Notes: generated from the letters alone by a model not told the origin. Counted from the first letter of the stretch, positions 8,839 through 18,350 are shown. The stretch: 43,353 bases of DNA from an uncultured Succinivibrionaceae bacterium (GCA_944389835.1 CALXNU010000009.1:1-43353), one strand, 5' to 3'. Numbers and translations are program-made.

Positions 8839-9936
8839 TTAAATCTTAACTTTGTCCTCAAGCCACTTTAAAATAAGCTTATAGATCTCAACGTTATTCT
8901 TCTCGGCCATTAAAAAGTGGGTATTACCATAAATCCCAACTTCAGGCAGGTGAATTAAAATGGCATCACCGCCAAAGTCATTGACAGTTTTTACAAAGGC
9001 TTTGGCCATCTCAAGCTCACTTCGCCACTTATCCTGCCCTGGATCTGCAACTTGATGATCTGGAATGTAATCACCATACACTAACAAAATTGGCATTTGA
9101 GTTAAAGTCTTAAACTTGTCAAGCTCTACCTCTAAAGCGGTTGCCACTAATGGTGCAAAGGTGGTTTTAATATTTTTTGGAGCATAGCCTTTAGGAAAAA
9201 TAAAAGGTGTGCCACCTGGCTCTAAGGCTACAATTGCCCGCACATTTTGCGTAAACCAAGGAGTACGCCAACCGGTAGTGCCACCCATGGAGTGAGTCAT
9301 TAAGACTGCAGGGCCTACTTTGTCAAAAAGCAAACCTAAAGTTTTAGCATTTAAATTACTGTCAAGCTCACCTGAATATTGATTCCAAGATCTTTGAAAT
9401 GCCTCAATATTCTCATCACCAGCTGGGAATTGACTGCCCTCATACAAACCATTTTCATCGCCTAAGCGGCAGAGGTTAAAGTAAGTTTTAGAGTAGAACA
9501 TAGGCGATCTTGCCCAAGGATTTTGCTCACTTGCCGCCACTGTAGATAATCCCGCCTCACCCATACGTGGCTCATCGACTAAAAAGACTGCAAAATGATC
9601 TTTTAAAAAGAGGTTTTGAAAGCCATCGTGCAAATCAGGAGTACTTTCCCAAGTGCGCTTAGTTTGTGCGCCGCCATGCTGAAAAACTATCGGCAAGGCC
9701 CTCTTATCACTTGGAATTTGGAAGAAGACATAGGCATGATCGCCATAGGCCTTTTGCCCCTCTGGGGATAAAAAATTCTCATTACTAAAAGTTCCCCCAT
9801 GGGTGATATAAGTGCCACCTATGGCAAAGCTTCCTTGATCTTGCAAGACTAAGGGATCATTTAAATGATTAATACTCGTGCACGCACTAAGTGTTAAAGC
9901 TAAACCTATTCCTAAAAGCGCTTTTTGATATTGCAT
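8839..9936 (-). CDS. Lipoprotein alpha/beta hydrolase
   Basis: Predicted secreted lipoprotein: MQYQKALLGIG, a hydrophobic run and a lipobox LSAC with Cys19. The mature part is an alpha/beta hydrolase: an oxyanion-type VFQHGG, the nucleophile elbow THSMGG (Ser about 215), a likely acid in VYGDYIPD (about 290) and a likely His in GNTHFLMAEKNN near the C-terminus. This suggests an esterase or lipase-like enzyme at the outer membrane. The substrate cannot be told. It stands alone, converging on pbpC with 27 bases between stops, and starts at an ATG behind GAGGATGGGTT. It is unrelated to the T3SS block by position or content. Confidence 0.85.
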   Translation of the reverse strand: MQYQKALLGIGLALTLSACTSINHLNDPLVLQDQGSFAIGGTYITHGGTFSNENFLSPEGQKAYGDHAYVFFQIPSDKRALPIVFQHGGAQTKRTWESTPDLHDGFQNLFLKDHFAVFLVDEPRMGEAGLSTVAASEQNPWARSPMFYSKTYFNLCRLGDENGLYEGSQFPAGDENIEAFQRSWNQYSGELDSNLNAKTLGLLFDKVGPAVLMTHSMGGTTGWRTPWFTQNVRAIVALEPGGTPFIFPKGYAPKNIKTTFAPLVATALEVELDKFKTLTQMPILLVYGDYIPDHQVADPGQDKWRSELEMAKAFVKTVNDFGGDAILIHLPEVGIYGNTHFLMAEKNNVEIYKLILKWLEDKVKI

Positions 9937-10072
9937 AACCCATCCTCAACCTAATTTTCTTAAATTCTAGCTTGAAATAATTTTACTAAAAAGACTATTT
10001 TCTCTTTATTTAAAGCTTAAATTAAGAGAATTGTGCAAATTTGACAGCATGAATATAAGTACTAAGTAACAT
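9937..10072. other. Gene-free AT-rich stretch
   Basis: Upstream region of the minus-strand hydrolase gene. No gene is seen. Its promoter must lie here on the minus strand, but no box stands out. Confidence 0.5.
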
Positions 10073-10108
10073 CATCACATAAGCTAAAGCTTATGGGAGG
10101 ATCTCACT
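10073..10108 (+). mobile_element. Solitary IS605-like right end
   Basis: CATAAGCT/AGCTTATG (10078-10095) is a perfect 8-bp hairpin around AA, followed by GGGAGGATCTCAC. The right end of the element at 755-794 reads, in its own direction, hairpin then GGGAGCGTCAC. The match in layout (AAGCTnnAGCTT stem, GGGAG, TCAC) suggests a relic end of the same element group. No transposase sequence is next to it. Confidence 0.4.
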
Positions 10109-10125
10109 GATGCGTATAAATTTAG

Positions 10126-10269
10126 CAACGTATTGATGAGGTTTATGCAAGAGATCATCAAGAGGCTGATGCGCTAATAGAGAATGTGAGGCTCGGAAGA
10201 CTTTGGCACAAATGCAAAACAATCAGCCACTTATGGCCTAATTTATTAGGCCAATTAAAGTTGCTCTAA
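10126..10269 (+). pseudogene. Possible gene relic, 47 open codons
   Basis: Between a TAG at 10123 and the TAA at 10267-10269 a frame reads RIDEVYARDHQEADALI, then ENVRLGRLWHKCKT. Its residue composition is protein-like, but it has no ATG and no ribosome-binding site. It may be the C-terminal relic of a lost gene beside the IS605-like end. I do not recognise the family. Confidence 0.25.
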
Positions 10270-10350
10270 ACTTTGCAAAAAAATACTAAAAAGATATTAG
10301 TAAACTTGATTTTTTAAGCTTAATTTTTTAATTAAAAAAAGGCTAATTTT

Positions 10351-10381
10351 TTACGTTAATTAGCTCTTTTTAAGTTAAAAT
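10351..10381 (+). promoter_or_regulatory. Weak candidate promoter for the chaperone/effector pair
   Basis: TAAAAT (10376-10381) with a poor -35 like TTACGT (10351-10356, 19-base spacer), 57 bases before the chaperone ATG. The poor -35 would fit activator dependence, which is inference. Confidence 0.3.
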
Positions 10382-10438
10382 GAAAGTATTAAACATGCTT
10401 GCTTGAGACGATTAATTTTTTTTAAACAAGGAGTTTTT

Positions 10439-10906
10439 ATGAGCAAAGTAAACTTTAATAATTGGCTTGCAGCTTTAAGTGAAGCAAGTGGCGTAAACTG
10501 TGTACCTGATGAAGATAATTTAGTGATTTTAGAAGTAGAAGATGGTTTAAATGCTAATCTTCAATATCAAGAAAATCTTGACAGTATTTATATTTTCTAC
10601 GAATTAGGCACGGTAAATAGCAAAGCATTACCAGAACTTGCAGTAAAAATGCTTAATGCCAATCTTTTTGGCTTAGGAACTGGTGGTGGCACTTTAGCTT
10701 TAGATGAAGAAACTTTAGAAGTTGTATTTTCTTATCGTATGGATCTTCCAAAAGAAAATGCAAGATTAACTCAAATTTTTGAAAACACCATGAACGTTGC
10801 AGCCTCTTGGAAAGATGAAATCACCCTTGCTAATAAACAAGCTTTAGTGGAGGAAAGCGAAAGTTTAGATCCTAATGCTCAGTCTTTCAATATGATGTCA
10901 GTATAG
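10439..10906 (+). CDS. CesT-family T3SS chaperone
   Basis: Small acidic protein with the class I T3SS chaperone plan: an N-terminal helix (NNWLAALSEASGV), three strands (NLVILEVEDGLNANLQ, SIYIFYELG), a dimerisation helix (LPELAVKMLNANLFG), two strands (GTLALDEETLEVVFSYRM) and a C-terminal helix. At 155 aa it is in the usual range. Such proteins hold effectors secretion-competent and dock them to SctN. I chose ATG 10439 because AAGGAG sits 5 bases before it. A longer TTG-start frame (10403) lacks a site. It lies 8 bases upstream of the 747-aa effector, its likely client. Confidence 0.82.
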   Translation: MSKVNFNNWLAALSEASGVNCVPDEDNLVILEVEDGLNANLQYQENLDSIYIFYELGTVNSKALPELAVKMLNANLFGLGTGGGTLALDEETLEVVFSYRMDLPKENARLTQIFENTMNVAASWKDEITLANKQALVEESESLDPNAQSFNMMSV

Positions 10907-10914
10907 GAGATGCT

Positions 10915-13158
10915 ATGAGCGATCGTATTACACTTAATGCTTTTCGCCAAATAAGTGAGCTTCATGCCTCACGAGTTGAAATTTCTACCACTGAAGATGG
11001 TCAAACTCTACAAAAAGCTTCAGGTTTTGGCAAAAATGCGCAAAATTTAGCAGTCAGAAAAAGTTTTGCTGAAGCTTTAAAAAGAAACTTTGGTGAGGCG
11101 GCAGTAAAACTTACAGGCTTTAATGAAAATTCCACCAAACGTCTCTCATCCTCAGATATTAAAAAGGTTTTAAGTAAACTTGATAACCTTGATAAAAAGA
11201 GTATTTTCTTGGCAAATCGCTCCACTTTAGCCGATGCACTTACTCAAGCTCTAAAACATCAAGACTCTGATTTCAGAAAAAATAAACTCTCTTTTAAATC
11301 TGCACAAGATTTTTTCAATCAAGCCATCAAAAAGCATCCTGAACTTGGAAATGCTCTCATTCAAAAAGGCGATAGTAAAGTCTTGCTAGCGGTGACAAGT
11401 ATTATCAATGAGGTTTTAAAGAAAACATCACAAGCCCCGCAAACTCAACGCGGCGTGGAGTTTTTAAGCGAAAATAAAGATTTTTATAACGTTGAAGATC
11501 GCGCTAATGCAAGAAAATCAGAACGCTTTGGGCCAAAAATTGATACTAGTGCTACCGCTTCAAAACAGGAAGTTGGTATTTTTGAGTTTAAAAAAGTAAA
11601 GGCTAAAGGTGTGGAGCCGGGCTTTGATGGCACCTTACGCTTTTTACCCTCTCATGCAAGACAGATGAGAGAAAATGGGACTTTCTTAAATACTAAAGCT
11701 AAAGAATATACCCAACAACTTGCCCAAGATCTAACAAATCCTGGCAATTCACCTATTGAAAATAATTTAAAGGCCGAAATCCGATCCTATCTTGCAGACA
11801 AACTTGAGGGTGATACTTCACCTCAAAGTGTACAAGAGTTTTTAGATGATCCCCAAAATCTAGAAGAACTTGAGAATCATCTTTTAGAAAATTCTGCTTT
11901 TGAAAAAGGCATTCAAGATCATCTCAAAGCTACCTTGCCGATGTTTACTATCATCCATCATGTGAAGATGGATTATGCAGAAAGCGATCGTACTTTAACA
12001 GGTAGAGTACAAATTCCAAAGTCTAAAGCCAAAAATAGTGCCCATCGTACCTTTACCGCTAAATCTCGCGAAACAGCAAATAAAGCTGCCATTAAAGAAA
12101 CCCTAGCCTCTGATCTGATGAGTGCTATGGGAATTCATGCCCAAAAGGCCCGTTTAGTACCTGCTAAATATCAAGATGGCTCTTTAAAACTTATGATAAG
12201 CTCAGAGCACATGACAGGAAATCCTGGTGAGAACTTTGAGGATTTTGCAGGCAAGCTCTCCTCTACGCGTAATGCCGTACTCTATACTACCAACAGTAGT
12301 GGTCAAAAGATAAGTGATAGCGCAGTTGAAGGTTGGGGTCGCAATAAGATCTTAATGTTACTTTTAGCAGATCGCGATGCTATAGGCACAAGAGGAGATA
12401 ATAAAGGCCGTCTTGGTAATACCTTTGCTGCCATCGATCCTGGACATTCCCTTGAAGGTTATATGTCCATGCGCAACATTCACGATGATTTTAGCTTCGA
12501 TCAGCCGCGCGCGTCTAAAGGAATGCAGTTTAAAAACTTCACCATCTTTGATGATTCAACCTTTAAAGAAAAAATGGCAGGTGTGGAAAACATTGAAAAG
12601 ATGCGCGATGAAGGATCTGACATGCGCATTTTCGATGGATATCGCGCTTATTTTGCAGAGCAAATGCAAGCCACCGATGATCCTAAGCTTAAAAAAGAGT
12701 ATGCTTCCTATATCACAGATCTTGAAGATAAAAGATCTGCCTTTATTGCAAGACGCGATTATATCTTAGATGAGGTGTTTAAAGAGCGACTTGAGATTTA
12801 CCATGAAAATCCAGATCTTTTAGAGAGCATGGATAAAATGGAAAAGCTCTTCTCTCCAAGTACGCTAAAAGCCCCAGATGGCAGTGACGTTAAGATGCGC
12901 CATTTAAGATTAGAAGATCAAAGCAAAAGAGTTGAAGTTCACGCCCAAAAGGAGGGTGACGGTTTTACCCTCTCCTTTAAAGGAGATAACAGACGCCTTG
13001 ATAGATTAAATGCATATCTTGCAACTCAAGGGCAAACTTTAACGCAAAACGCCCAACTGCAAAATGGACAAATTACGCTTCATCTTCAAGCCGAAGATCT
13101 AGAAAACTTCAATCGCGCTTTTGATGAGGAAAGACTCAAAAGCTTTTTAGGAGTTTAA
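10915..13158 (+). CDS. Predicted T3SS effector with kinase-like core
   Basis: Follows its probable chaperone at once (AGGAG 6 bases before the ATG). The N-terminus is polar and lacks a signal peptide. The N-terminal half is helical and not recognised. Residues about 383-520 resemble atypical HipA/PI4-kinase-like folds: an AAIKETLASDLMSAMGI helix, a strand pair with LMISSEHM, then LLLADRDAIGTRGDN (D486, D488, N496) as a possible catalytic loop and AAIDPGHS (D508) as a possible metal-binding Asp. After that comes a helical tail (to about 655) and a small alpha/beta domain at the C-terminus. The kinase reading is pattern-based and unproven. It could be another transferase. Secretion is inferred from the chaperone and the neighbouring T3SS. 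Confidence 0.65.
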   Translation: MSDRITLNAFRQISELHASRVEISTTEDGQTLQKASGFGKNAQNLAVRKSFAEALKRNFGEAAVKLTGFNENSTKRLSSSDIKKVLSKLDNLDKKSIFLANRSTLADALTQALKHQDSDFRKNKLSFKSAQDFFNQAIKKHPELGNALIQKGDSKVLLAVTSIINEVLKKTSQAPQTQRGVEFLSENKDFYNVEDRANARKSERFGPKIDTSATASKQEVGIFEFKKVKAKGVEPGFDGTLRFLPSHARQMRENGTFLNTKAKEYTQQLAQDLTNPGNSPIENNLKAEIRSYLADKLEGDTSPQSVQEFLDDPQNLEELENHLLENSAFEKGIQDHLKATLPMFTIIHHVKMDYAESDRTLTGRVQIPKSKAKNSAHRTFTAKSRETANKAAIKETLASDLMSAMGIHAQKARLVPAKYQDGSLKLMISSEHMTGNPGENFEDFAGKLSSTRNAVLYTTNSSGQKISDSAVEGWGRNKILMLLLADRDAIGTRGDNKGRLGNTFAAIDPGHSLEGYMSMRNIHDDFSFDQPRASKGMQFKNFTIFDDSTFKEKMAGVENIEKMRDEGSDMRIFDGYRAYFAEQMQATDDPKLKKEYASYITDLEDKRSAFIARRDYILDEVFKERLEIYHENPDLLESMDKMEKLFSPSTLKAPDGSDVKMRHLRLEDQSKRVEVHAQKEGDGFTLSFKGDNRRLDRLNAYLATQGQTLTQNAQLQNGQITLHLQAEDLENFNRAFDEERLKSFLGV

Positions 13159-13166
13159 AACAAGAA

Positions 13167-13194
13167 AGGTTTGCAACCTTTAAGTTGCAAACCT
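13167..13194 (-). terminator. Terminator of the T3SS block, shared with the convergent effector
   Basis: AGGTTTGCAAC / GTTGCAAACCT form a perfect 11-bp stem around a 6-base loop. On the minus strand the stem is followed by TTCTTGTTTT, a fair U-tract. On the plus strand only AAATTTA follows. It lies between two convergent stops (13158 and 13204), so it probably ends the long minus-strand transcript and may also serve the effector. Confidence 0.8.
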
Positions 13195-13203
13195 AAATTT
13201 AAC

Positions 13204-16200
13204 TTAAACTCTTTGTGAGCTAGTATTTAAAGGGATCGTTAAGACTTTCTCACTTATCGTATTATTTTCATGCGAGAGTTTTAACGCACCAAAGAGATTT
13301 AGATTAAAGCATTTCTCATGCGGCTTATCTTTGAAGCTAAACTGAGCTTCATTAATATTCAAATTGCCATTTTTTTCTGCAAGATGTATAACCTTATCGG
13401 CATGAGAGACACTTACCTTATCTTGAGCATTAAACCTAATCCCTCCACTTAAAGTTAAACTCTCAGGCTTAGGATCTGCGTTTAGAAAACTGTTTAAAAG
13501 ATTGACAGTTTGCGTTTCACTTAAATTAAATTTTCGAGCAGCAGATACAATCTTACTTGGACTTAAATCTAAAAGCGTATAAGTGTATTGTGCCTCAAGA
13601 GCAGGATTGCCACCTGCGGCAGTTATAACCTTATAATCTGCTTGAACCTTTTGCGTAAGTTCAATTGACAAGCCCTCATTAGCAAGCTTATTTACCCCCT
13701 CAATAGGTTGCACAGCATTAGAAAACGCTCGCGCATATTGATTTTCATCATTAAGATAAAGACCTGCACTTAGGCTTAACTCATATGCAGTTGATTTAAT
13801 ATAAGTTTTTCCAGATGAGCCTTCCTGTACCTCATAAGATCCAAAGCCACCAGCTCCTACACTAAAACCAATCTTACCCGCATCTGCTACGGTATCTTCA
13901 GCAGAGTAATTAATCTTATTTGCCCCAAACTCTACTGAGGCTTCAATTTCTCCCCCAGCTTCACCTTTAAGCGCAGCCATGATCTCTTGGGGGTTAATCT
14001 TTTGTGAAGTTTCAGGATCGCTAAGACCAGTTACGGCAAAAGCTATAAAAAGAGCAACATTTTCTTGATTAGAAAAGCTTAAAGTCGCTGAAGTTTGACC
14101 TGATGCATGAAGTTCTGCCCCTATGCTTGCAGGCCCAGATTCCCCATCTAGACCTAGTTTTCCTTTAAGAGCACTTGAAAGCGTAACTTCAATTTGCCCA
14201 TTCTCATTTTTACTTATGACAATTTCTTGCCCTTGCTCAACTCCAACAGAGGCTTTAACATTACTTGTGCACACTTTAAATTTAACGTCAGCCCCTACAC
14301 TTGAATTTATAGTAAGGCTCTCTTTTACATCAAAGTTGGCAATAAGACTTTCAAGGCCATCTTTCATATGAGTTGCATTGTAGATGGCTTTTTCCTTAAA
14401 GCTTAAATGCTGTGGAGTTTTTTGCAGTACTTTTTGCAATTTAAGCTCATTTGAAGTTATTTGATCTAATTTATTTAGCGTCTGATTTGCAAGATAAGTA
14501 CCAAGTTCTCCATCGATGCCTAAGCTATTAATATTTTGCACTAAGGTATTTTGAACTAGTTCTCTTGAGTCATGATCTCTTGCCATTAAAGTTGCAAGCT
14601 CTTGGGCATTATTTACCCCTAAAGAAATTAAGGTTAAATTAAAGGCCGCCGCACTTGACAACTCTAGAAGATCTAAATTTTTCTTACCTGAAAGATTTAA
14701 ATTAGGAACTAGATCTTGAACCTTTTTTTGAGTTACCTTAGCGTTATTTTGAATTTGTTCATCAATTCTCTTGTCATGTCCTAAATACATGGCAAAACCT
14801 TGCCTAAAATTACTCTTAATCTTATTTAAAAACTCATCCTTTTTATCGCTACTAAATTTTTTATTAATATGATCTAAAACTTTTGAAAGTTCCGCTTGAT
14901 TATCATGCTCTTTAGTAAGTAAAGCCGCTTTTGAAAGGGACATTAGATCAAGATTATGATCTAAATTTTTGCTCCCATCTTTATGGCTATCAGATCGACC
15001 ATTTACTAAAGCGTGGAAAGCTTCTCTTGCCTCTTGAAGCTTACCTGAGGCAATTAAGTCATGGATCTTAGCAATATCATCAGAGCTCTTAGTTGAGTTG
15101 GTGTTACTTGAAAATTCTGAGAAGTTAGCATGATATTTGCCGCTTTTACCTTTAGTAAAGAGATCTAATTTTAATAAGGTTCGTTGCAGATCATTATCTT
15201 GACGCTCCTCTCTCTCCTTAATACTTGCCTTTAAAGTGGAAGCTGTATCTTTATCAAGATTAAGATCTAAAACAAGCTTATCTAAAACCTGAGCTTGATT
15301 TTCACCTGTCGCCTCGGTTTGCAATTCAAGATAAGACTTAACTAAGAGCTGAAATTCATAGTTTAGAGCCTTAAGTTCTTTATTATTCTCAAGTGCATCA
15401 AACAAAAGACTTATTTTTTGCCCGTCACTTAGATTTGGGTCTTTAAATAAATTTCGAGGCAGTCCAAAGCTTTCTAACTGCTCAGAAGTTAAATCACTAC
15501 CATCTTTTGCTAATAAATCTTGCGTGGCAATTAAGTTTATCGCTAAAGTTTCACCTTCTGAACCTTGATTGACCTTACGCCGTCTTACTTGTAGGGTTGC
15601 AAAATCACTTTTAGCTTGATTTAAGATCACCCTTTCCTTTTCAAGACCATCTTTTAACGCCGTATCGCTTTGTCCATCTACACGATTTTGTTCATAAGCA
15701 AAATAAACATTAAGAAGCTCTAAATCTTCTTTAATGCCCTCTAATTTAGCTTTAACCTTAGGATCTAAACTTTTCTCAATATTACTTTTTGCTAAATTAA
15801 CTAATTCTTCTAATGAGGCATGTTTAAAGAAAGAATTTGTAGGATTAGCATTAATTAAAGTTGCAAGCTCATACCTTAAGTTTACTTCTAAAGCCTCTCT
15901 TTCACTTTGATTTTGCGCTAAAACTTGCTCAAGATTGCGCTTTAACACCGCACGTTGTGGATTGTTTCTAAATAAAAAAAGACTTGCTTTAAGCTTGGTA
16001 AATTGTGACTTATTGATGATGGTATTATTCTCAATATTCACACTATCAAGATAAGATCTTAATTTTGCTTCGTTATTTCCGTGAGCGGCAAAAAACTTTG
16101 GACAAAATTGAGCGATACTTGAAACTTCAGGATGTTCACTTACATAGGCGTGGAAAGCAAGAGAACTTACTAAGAAACCAAGATCTTTTTTGATAGCTCC

Positions 16201-17871
16201 ATAGTCAATTTGAGGATTACCCTCCTTTTTGCCCTCTAAAACCTTATTGTTAAGCGCAATTAAATCTGTGGAGTTTAAATTCTCAAGTTTAAGATCAAGT
16301 CCTGCTTTTTGAAAATAAGGCTCGACAGTTTTAAAACACTGCGCCATTAAAAGTCGCTCTTGCGCTACCTTATAAAAAGATCCATTATTAAGATCTTTTA
16401 AGCACTCAATAATCTGCTCGGCATCATCTAAATTAGTCTTAATAAGGTTATTGGCAAATGCTAATGCATCTTCATTACTCTCAAGGCTTAAAAAATCTTG
16501 TACAACGTTTTCATAGCCTCCCTTTACCCTATTTATAAGCTCTTGATTGTCCTTAATTAAATTCATGACAGAGGCTACTTTTTTTGCACTGTCAAAACCT
16601 GTAACCTTATCTTTTAAAGACGCAAAGTCCCCTGTGCAAGAGTTCTTTACTAAATCCTGATACTTTTGTTGGACTTTTTCATTAAAAGCTACTCTATCTT
16701 GAGGTTTTAAGTTTAAAGAAGTCTTATTTATAAGATCCCCTTCATTAAACTCATTTAAATTGTTGATATTATTAAGCTCAGCTGTGGCTTTTTCAAAACG
16801 CCCTGCACTTAACTTATCTAAGGCAGTTTTAATCTCCTCACTACCTTCACGATAAAGCGTCTCTAAACTTGTAAAAGGAAGATTAGAAGTTTTATCTAAA
16901 AACGCTTGATTAAAGGACTCCTGCAGTTTTAGAGCATCCTCAGTGCTTACTTGTAATTCTTTAAGGATATTAAGTTCTTTACTATTTTTTATTAAACCAT
17001 CTAAATCTTGGATCTCAAAAAGACTGTTACAAGCTTTAAGAAAGTTATGCGATTTTTCTTTGAAGTGTTCATGAAGCGGGGCTAAATTATCATTTTCAAG
17101 ACAAGTTTGTAGCGCTAACTTATCATCACTAATTCTCTCGTCTAAATAATTTTGCACTGCAAAATTTTGAATTAATCCTTTATCTTCTAAAACCGCAGCA
17201 AATGGTTTTTTATCTTGATATAAATTTAAATCTAAAATTTTATTTTGATCTGCACTGTTTAAAATCCTCTGATTATTATTTAGCTTCTCTAAACTCTCAA
17301 TCTTTCCTTGCACTAAGTCTTGAATTTTTTGTACTTGAGGATCATCTTTTAAATTAATTTTGTCCAAAAGCTTGTCTAGGTTTTGCTTTAAAGCTTGTGC
17401 CTTATCTAAATCATTACAATCGACAAAGCTCTTTAAAGTATTATTAAGCTCTCCTAGAGCCTGATAAGCCTCATTACCTGAAACCTTATTTTCAAGGGTG
17501 GTAACTAGTAAGGCCACTTGCGCAACATCAAACAAAGCCCGATCTGAATTTTTAAAGCTTTCATTTTGATATAAGTTATTAAGCTTTCCCTCTTGCTCTT
17601 CATAAGATCCTTTAAGGGCTTCATTTAAACCACTTATGGCCTCTTTTGAACAATCACAAGTTAAAAGCGCTAAATTCTCAGTTGAAAGCTTAAAATCAGT
17701 CTTCTTGGCAGGGGCGCTTAAATCTTGTGATCTTCTTGTCTCGCCCTCATGGGCAACCGCACTCACCTCCTCACGCGAAACCTCACTTACCACAGAGGTA
17801 GTTTGTGTCTCTTGTAAAGTTGAAATCTCAGTAGAAGTGACTTGATTACGATTTATACTTAACTCAGACAT
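13204..17871 (-). CDS. Giant predicted T3SS effector (1555 aa)
   Basis: Unrecognised. The N-terminus is Ser/Thr/Glu-rich and disordered (about 1-60), as in T3SS substrates. Residues about 60-1170 are almost wholly helical, Leu/Lys/Asn-rich and without membrane segments. From about 1190 the pattern changes to alternating strands (GADVKFKV, KASVGVEQGQEIVI, EASVEFGANKINYS, GKIGFSVGAGGFGSYEV, YELSLSAGLYL), which looks like a beta-sheet or barrel. By eye there is no tryptophan in the whole protein. It starts 2 bases after the stop of a CesT-like gene, with GGGGG as ribosome site, so chaperone and client are coupled. The size, the small chaperone and a beta-rich end recall AvrE/DspE effectors, but I see no sequence match. 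Confidence 0.7.
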   Translation of the reverse strand: MSELSINRNQVTSTEISTLQETQTTSVVSEVSREEVSAVAHEGETRRSQDLSAPAKKTDFKLSTENLALLTCDCSKEAISGLNEALKGSYEEQEGKLNNLYQNESFKNSDRALFDVAQVALLVTTLENKVSGNEAYQALGELNNTLKSFVDCNDLDKAQALKQNLDKLLDKINLKDDPQVQKIQDLVQGKIESLEKLNNNQRILNSADQNKILDLNLYQDKKPFAAVLEDKGLIQNFAVQNYLDERISDDKLALQTCLENDNLAPLHEHFKEKSHNFLKACNSLFEIQDLDGLIKNSKELNILKELQVSTEDALKLQESFNQAFLDKTSNLPFTSLETLYREGSEEIKTALDKLSAGRFEKATAELNNINNLNEFNEGDLINKTSLNLKPQDRVAFNEKVQQKYQDLVKNSCTGDFASLKDKVTGFDSAKKVASVMNLIKDNQELINRVKGGYENVVQDFLSLESNEDALAFANNLIKTNLDDAEQIIECLKDLNNGSFYKVAQERLLMAQCFKTVEPYFQKAGLDLKLENLNSTDLIALNNKVLEGKKEGNPQIDYGAIKKDLGFLVSSLAFHAYVSEHPEVSSIAQFCPKFFAAHGNNEAKLRSYLDSVNIENNTIINKSQFTKLKASLFLFRNNPQRAVLKRNLEQVLAQNQSEREALEVNLRYELATLINANPTNSFFKHASLEELVNLAKSNIEKSLDPKVKAKLEGIKEDLELLNVYFAYEQNRVDGQSDTALKDGLEKERVILNQAKSDFATLQVRRRKVNQGSEGETLAINLIATQDLLAKDGSDLTSEQLESFGLPRNLFKDPNLSDGQKISLLFDALENNKELKALNYEFQLLVKSYLELQTEATGENQAQVLDKLVLDLNLDKDTASTLKASIKEREERQDNDLQRTLLKLDLFTKGKSGKYHANFSEFSSNTNSTKSSDDIAKIHDLIASGKLQEAREAFHALVNGRSDSHKDGSKNLDHNLDLMSLSKAALLTKEHDNQAELSKVLDHINKKFSSDKKDEFLNKIKSNFRQGFAMYLGHDKRIDEQIQNNAKVTQKKVQDLVPNLNLSGKKNLDLLELSSAAAFNLTLISLGVNNAQELATLMARDHDSRELVQNTLVQNINSLGIDGELGTYLANQTLNKLDQITSNELKLQKVLQKTPQHLSFKEKAIYNATHMKDGLESLIANFDVKESLTINSSVGADVKFKVCTSNVKASVGVEQGQEIVISKNENGQIEVTLSSALKGKLGLDGESGPASIGAELHASGQTSATLSFSNQENVALFIAFAVTGLSDPETSQKINPQEIMAALKGEAGGEIEASVEFGANKINYSAEDTVADAGKIGFSVGAGGFGSYEVQEGSSGKTYIKSTAYELSLSAGLYLNDENQYARAFSNAVQPIEGVNKLANEGLSIELTQKVQADYKVITAAGGNPALEAQYTYTLLDLSPSKIVSAARKFNLSETQTVNLLNSFLNADPKPESLTLSGGIRFNAQDKVSVSHADKVIHLAEKNGNLNINEAQFSFKDKPHEKCFNLNLFGALKLSHENNTISEKVLTIPLNTSSQRV

Positions 17872-17873
17872 AA

Positions 17874-18341
17874 TTACCCCCAGATAATGGCATTATTAAA
17901 CACTTGAGGATCAAGATCTGATAGATTTTCTAAACCGTCATCGCTTGATGATTCATCACGCTCTGCAAGAAGACTCTCCCGGGAGAGGGCAAGTTCTTTT
18001 AAAAAATCTTGTAAAAAATCCTCAAAAGAGAATTGTAAGTTCTCAAGGTAAAAGGCATTTAAGGTTACACTTTGCCAAAGCCTACCATTTAAAAGTCCAT
18101 ACCTTAAATTAAGGTCGTTTTTAGTAGGCGTATTTAAAGCTAAAACTTTAATTAAAAATTCTTTACTTAATGAGGCTTCTGTGATTTTTAAAAGCGGTGC
18201 ATAAAGATATAAAAGCTCTTTTTTAGGATTAAAATACAAACATAAAATCTCAGTGCCTACGGGATTAACACTTAAATTATCATTATCAAGTGCTTTTAAA
18301 TTAAGCTTAGTTAAAAGATCATTTACATAAGTGCGATCCAT
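17874..18341 (-). CDS. CesT-like chaperone of the 1555-aa protein
   Basis: 155 aa, acidic C-terminus. It has the order helix (YVNDLLTKLNL), strands (LSVNPVGTEILCLYFN, ELLYLYAPLLKI), helix (SKEFLIKVLALNTP), strands (LNLRYGLLNGRLWQSVTL), helix (SFEDFLQDFLKELALSRESLLA). This is the class I chaperone pattern, with the LALN/LNLRYG turn typical of the group. It sits directly upstream of, and nearly overlaps, the giant effector gene, which is its probable client. Recognition is by pattern and context. Confidence 0.7.
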   Translation of the reverse strand: MDRTYVNDLLTKLNLKALDNDNLSVNPVGTEILCLYFNPKKELLYLYAPLLKITEASLSKEFLIKVLALNTPTKNDLNLRYGLLNGRLWQSVTLNAFYLENLQFSFEDFLQDFLKELALSRESLLAERDESSSDDGLENLSDLDPQVFNNAIIWG

Positions 18342-18350
18342 AAAGCCTCC

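Noticed and set aside
10403..10438. Upstream TTG start giving a 167-aa chaperone
   Set aside because: AAGGAG sits just before the ATG at 10439, and nothing suitable precedes the TTG. The extra residues overlap the likely leader.
12413..12769. 118-codon frame inside the 747-aa effector gene
   Set aside because: An overlapping frame of a clearly coding gene; no ribosome site.
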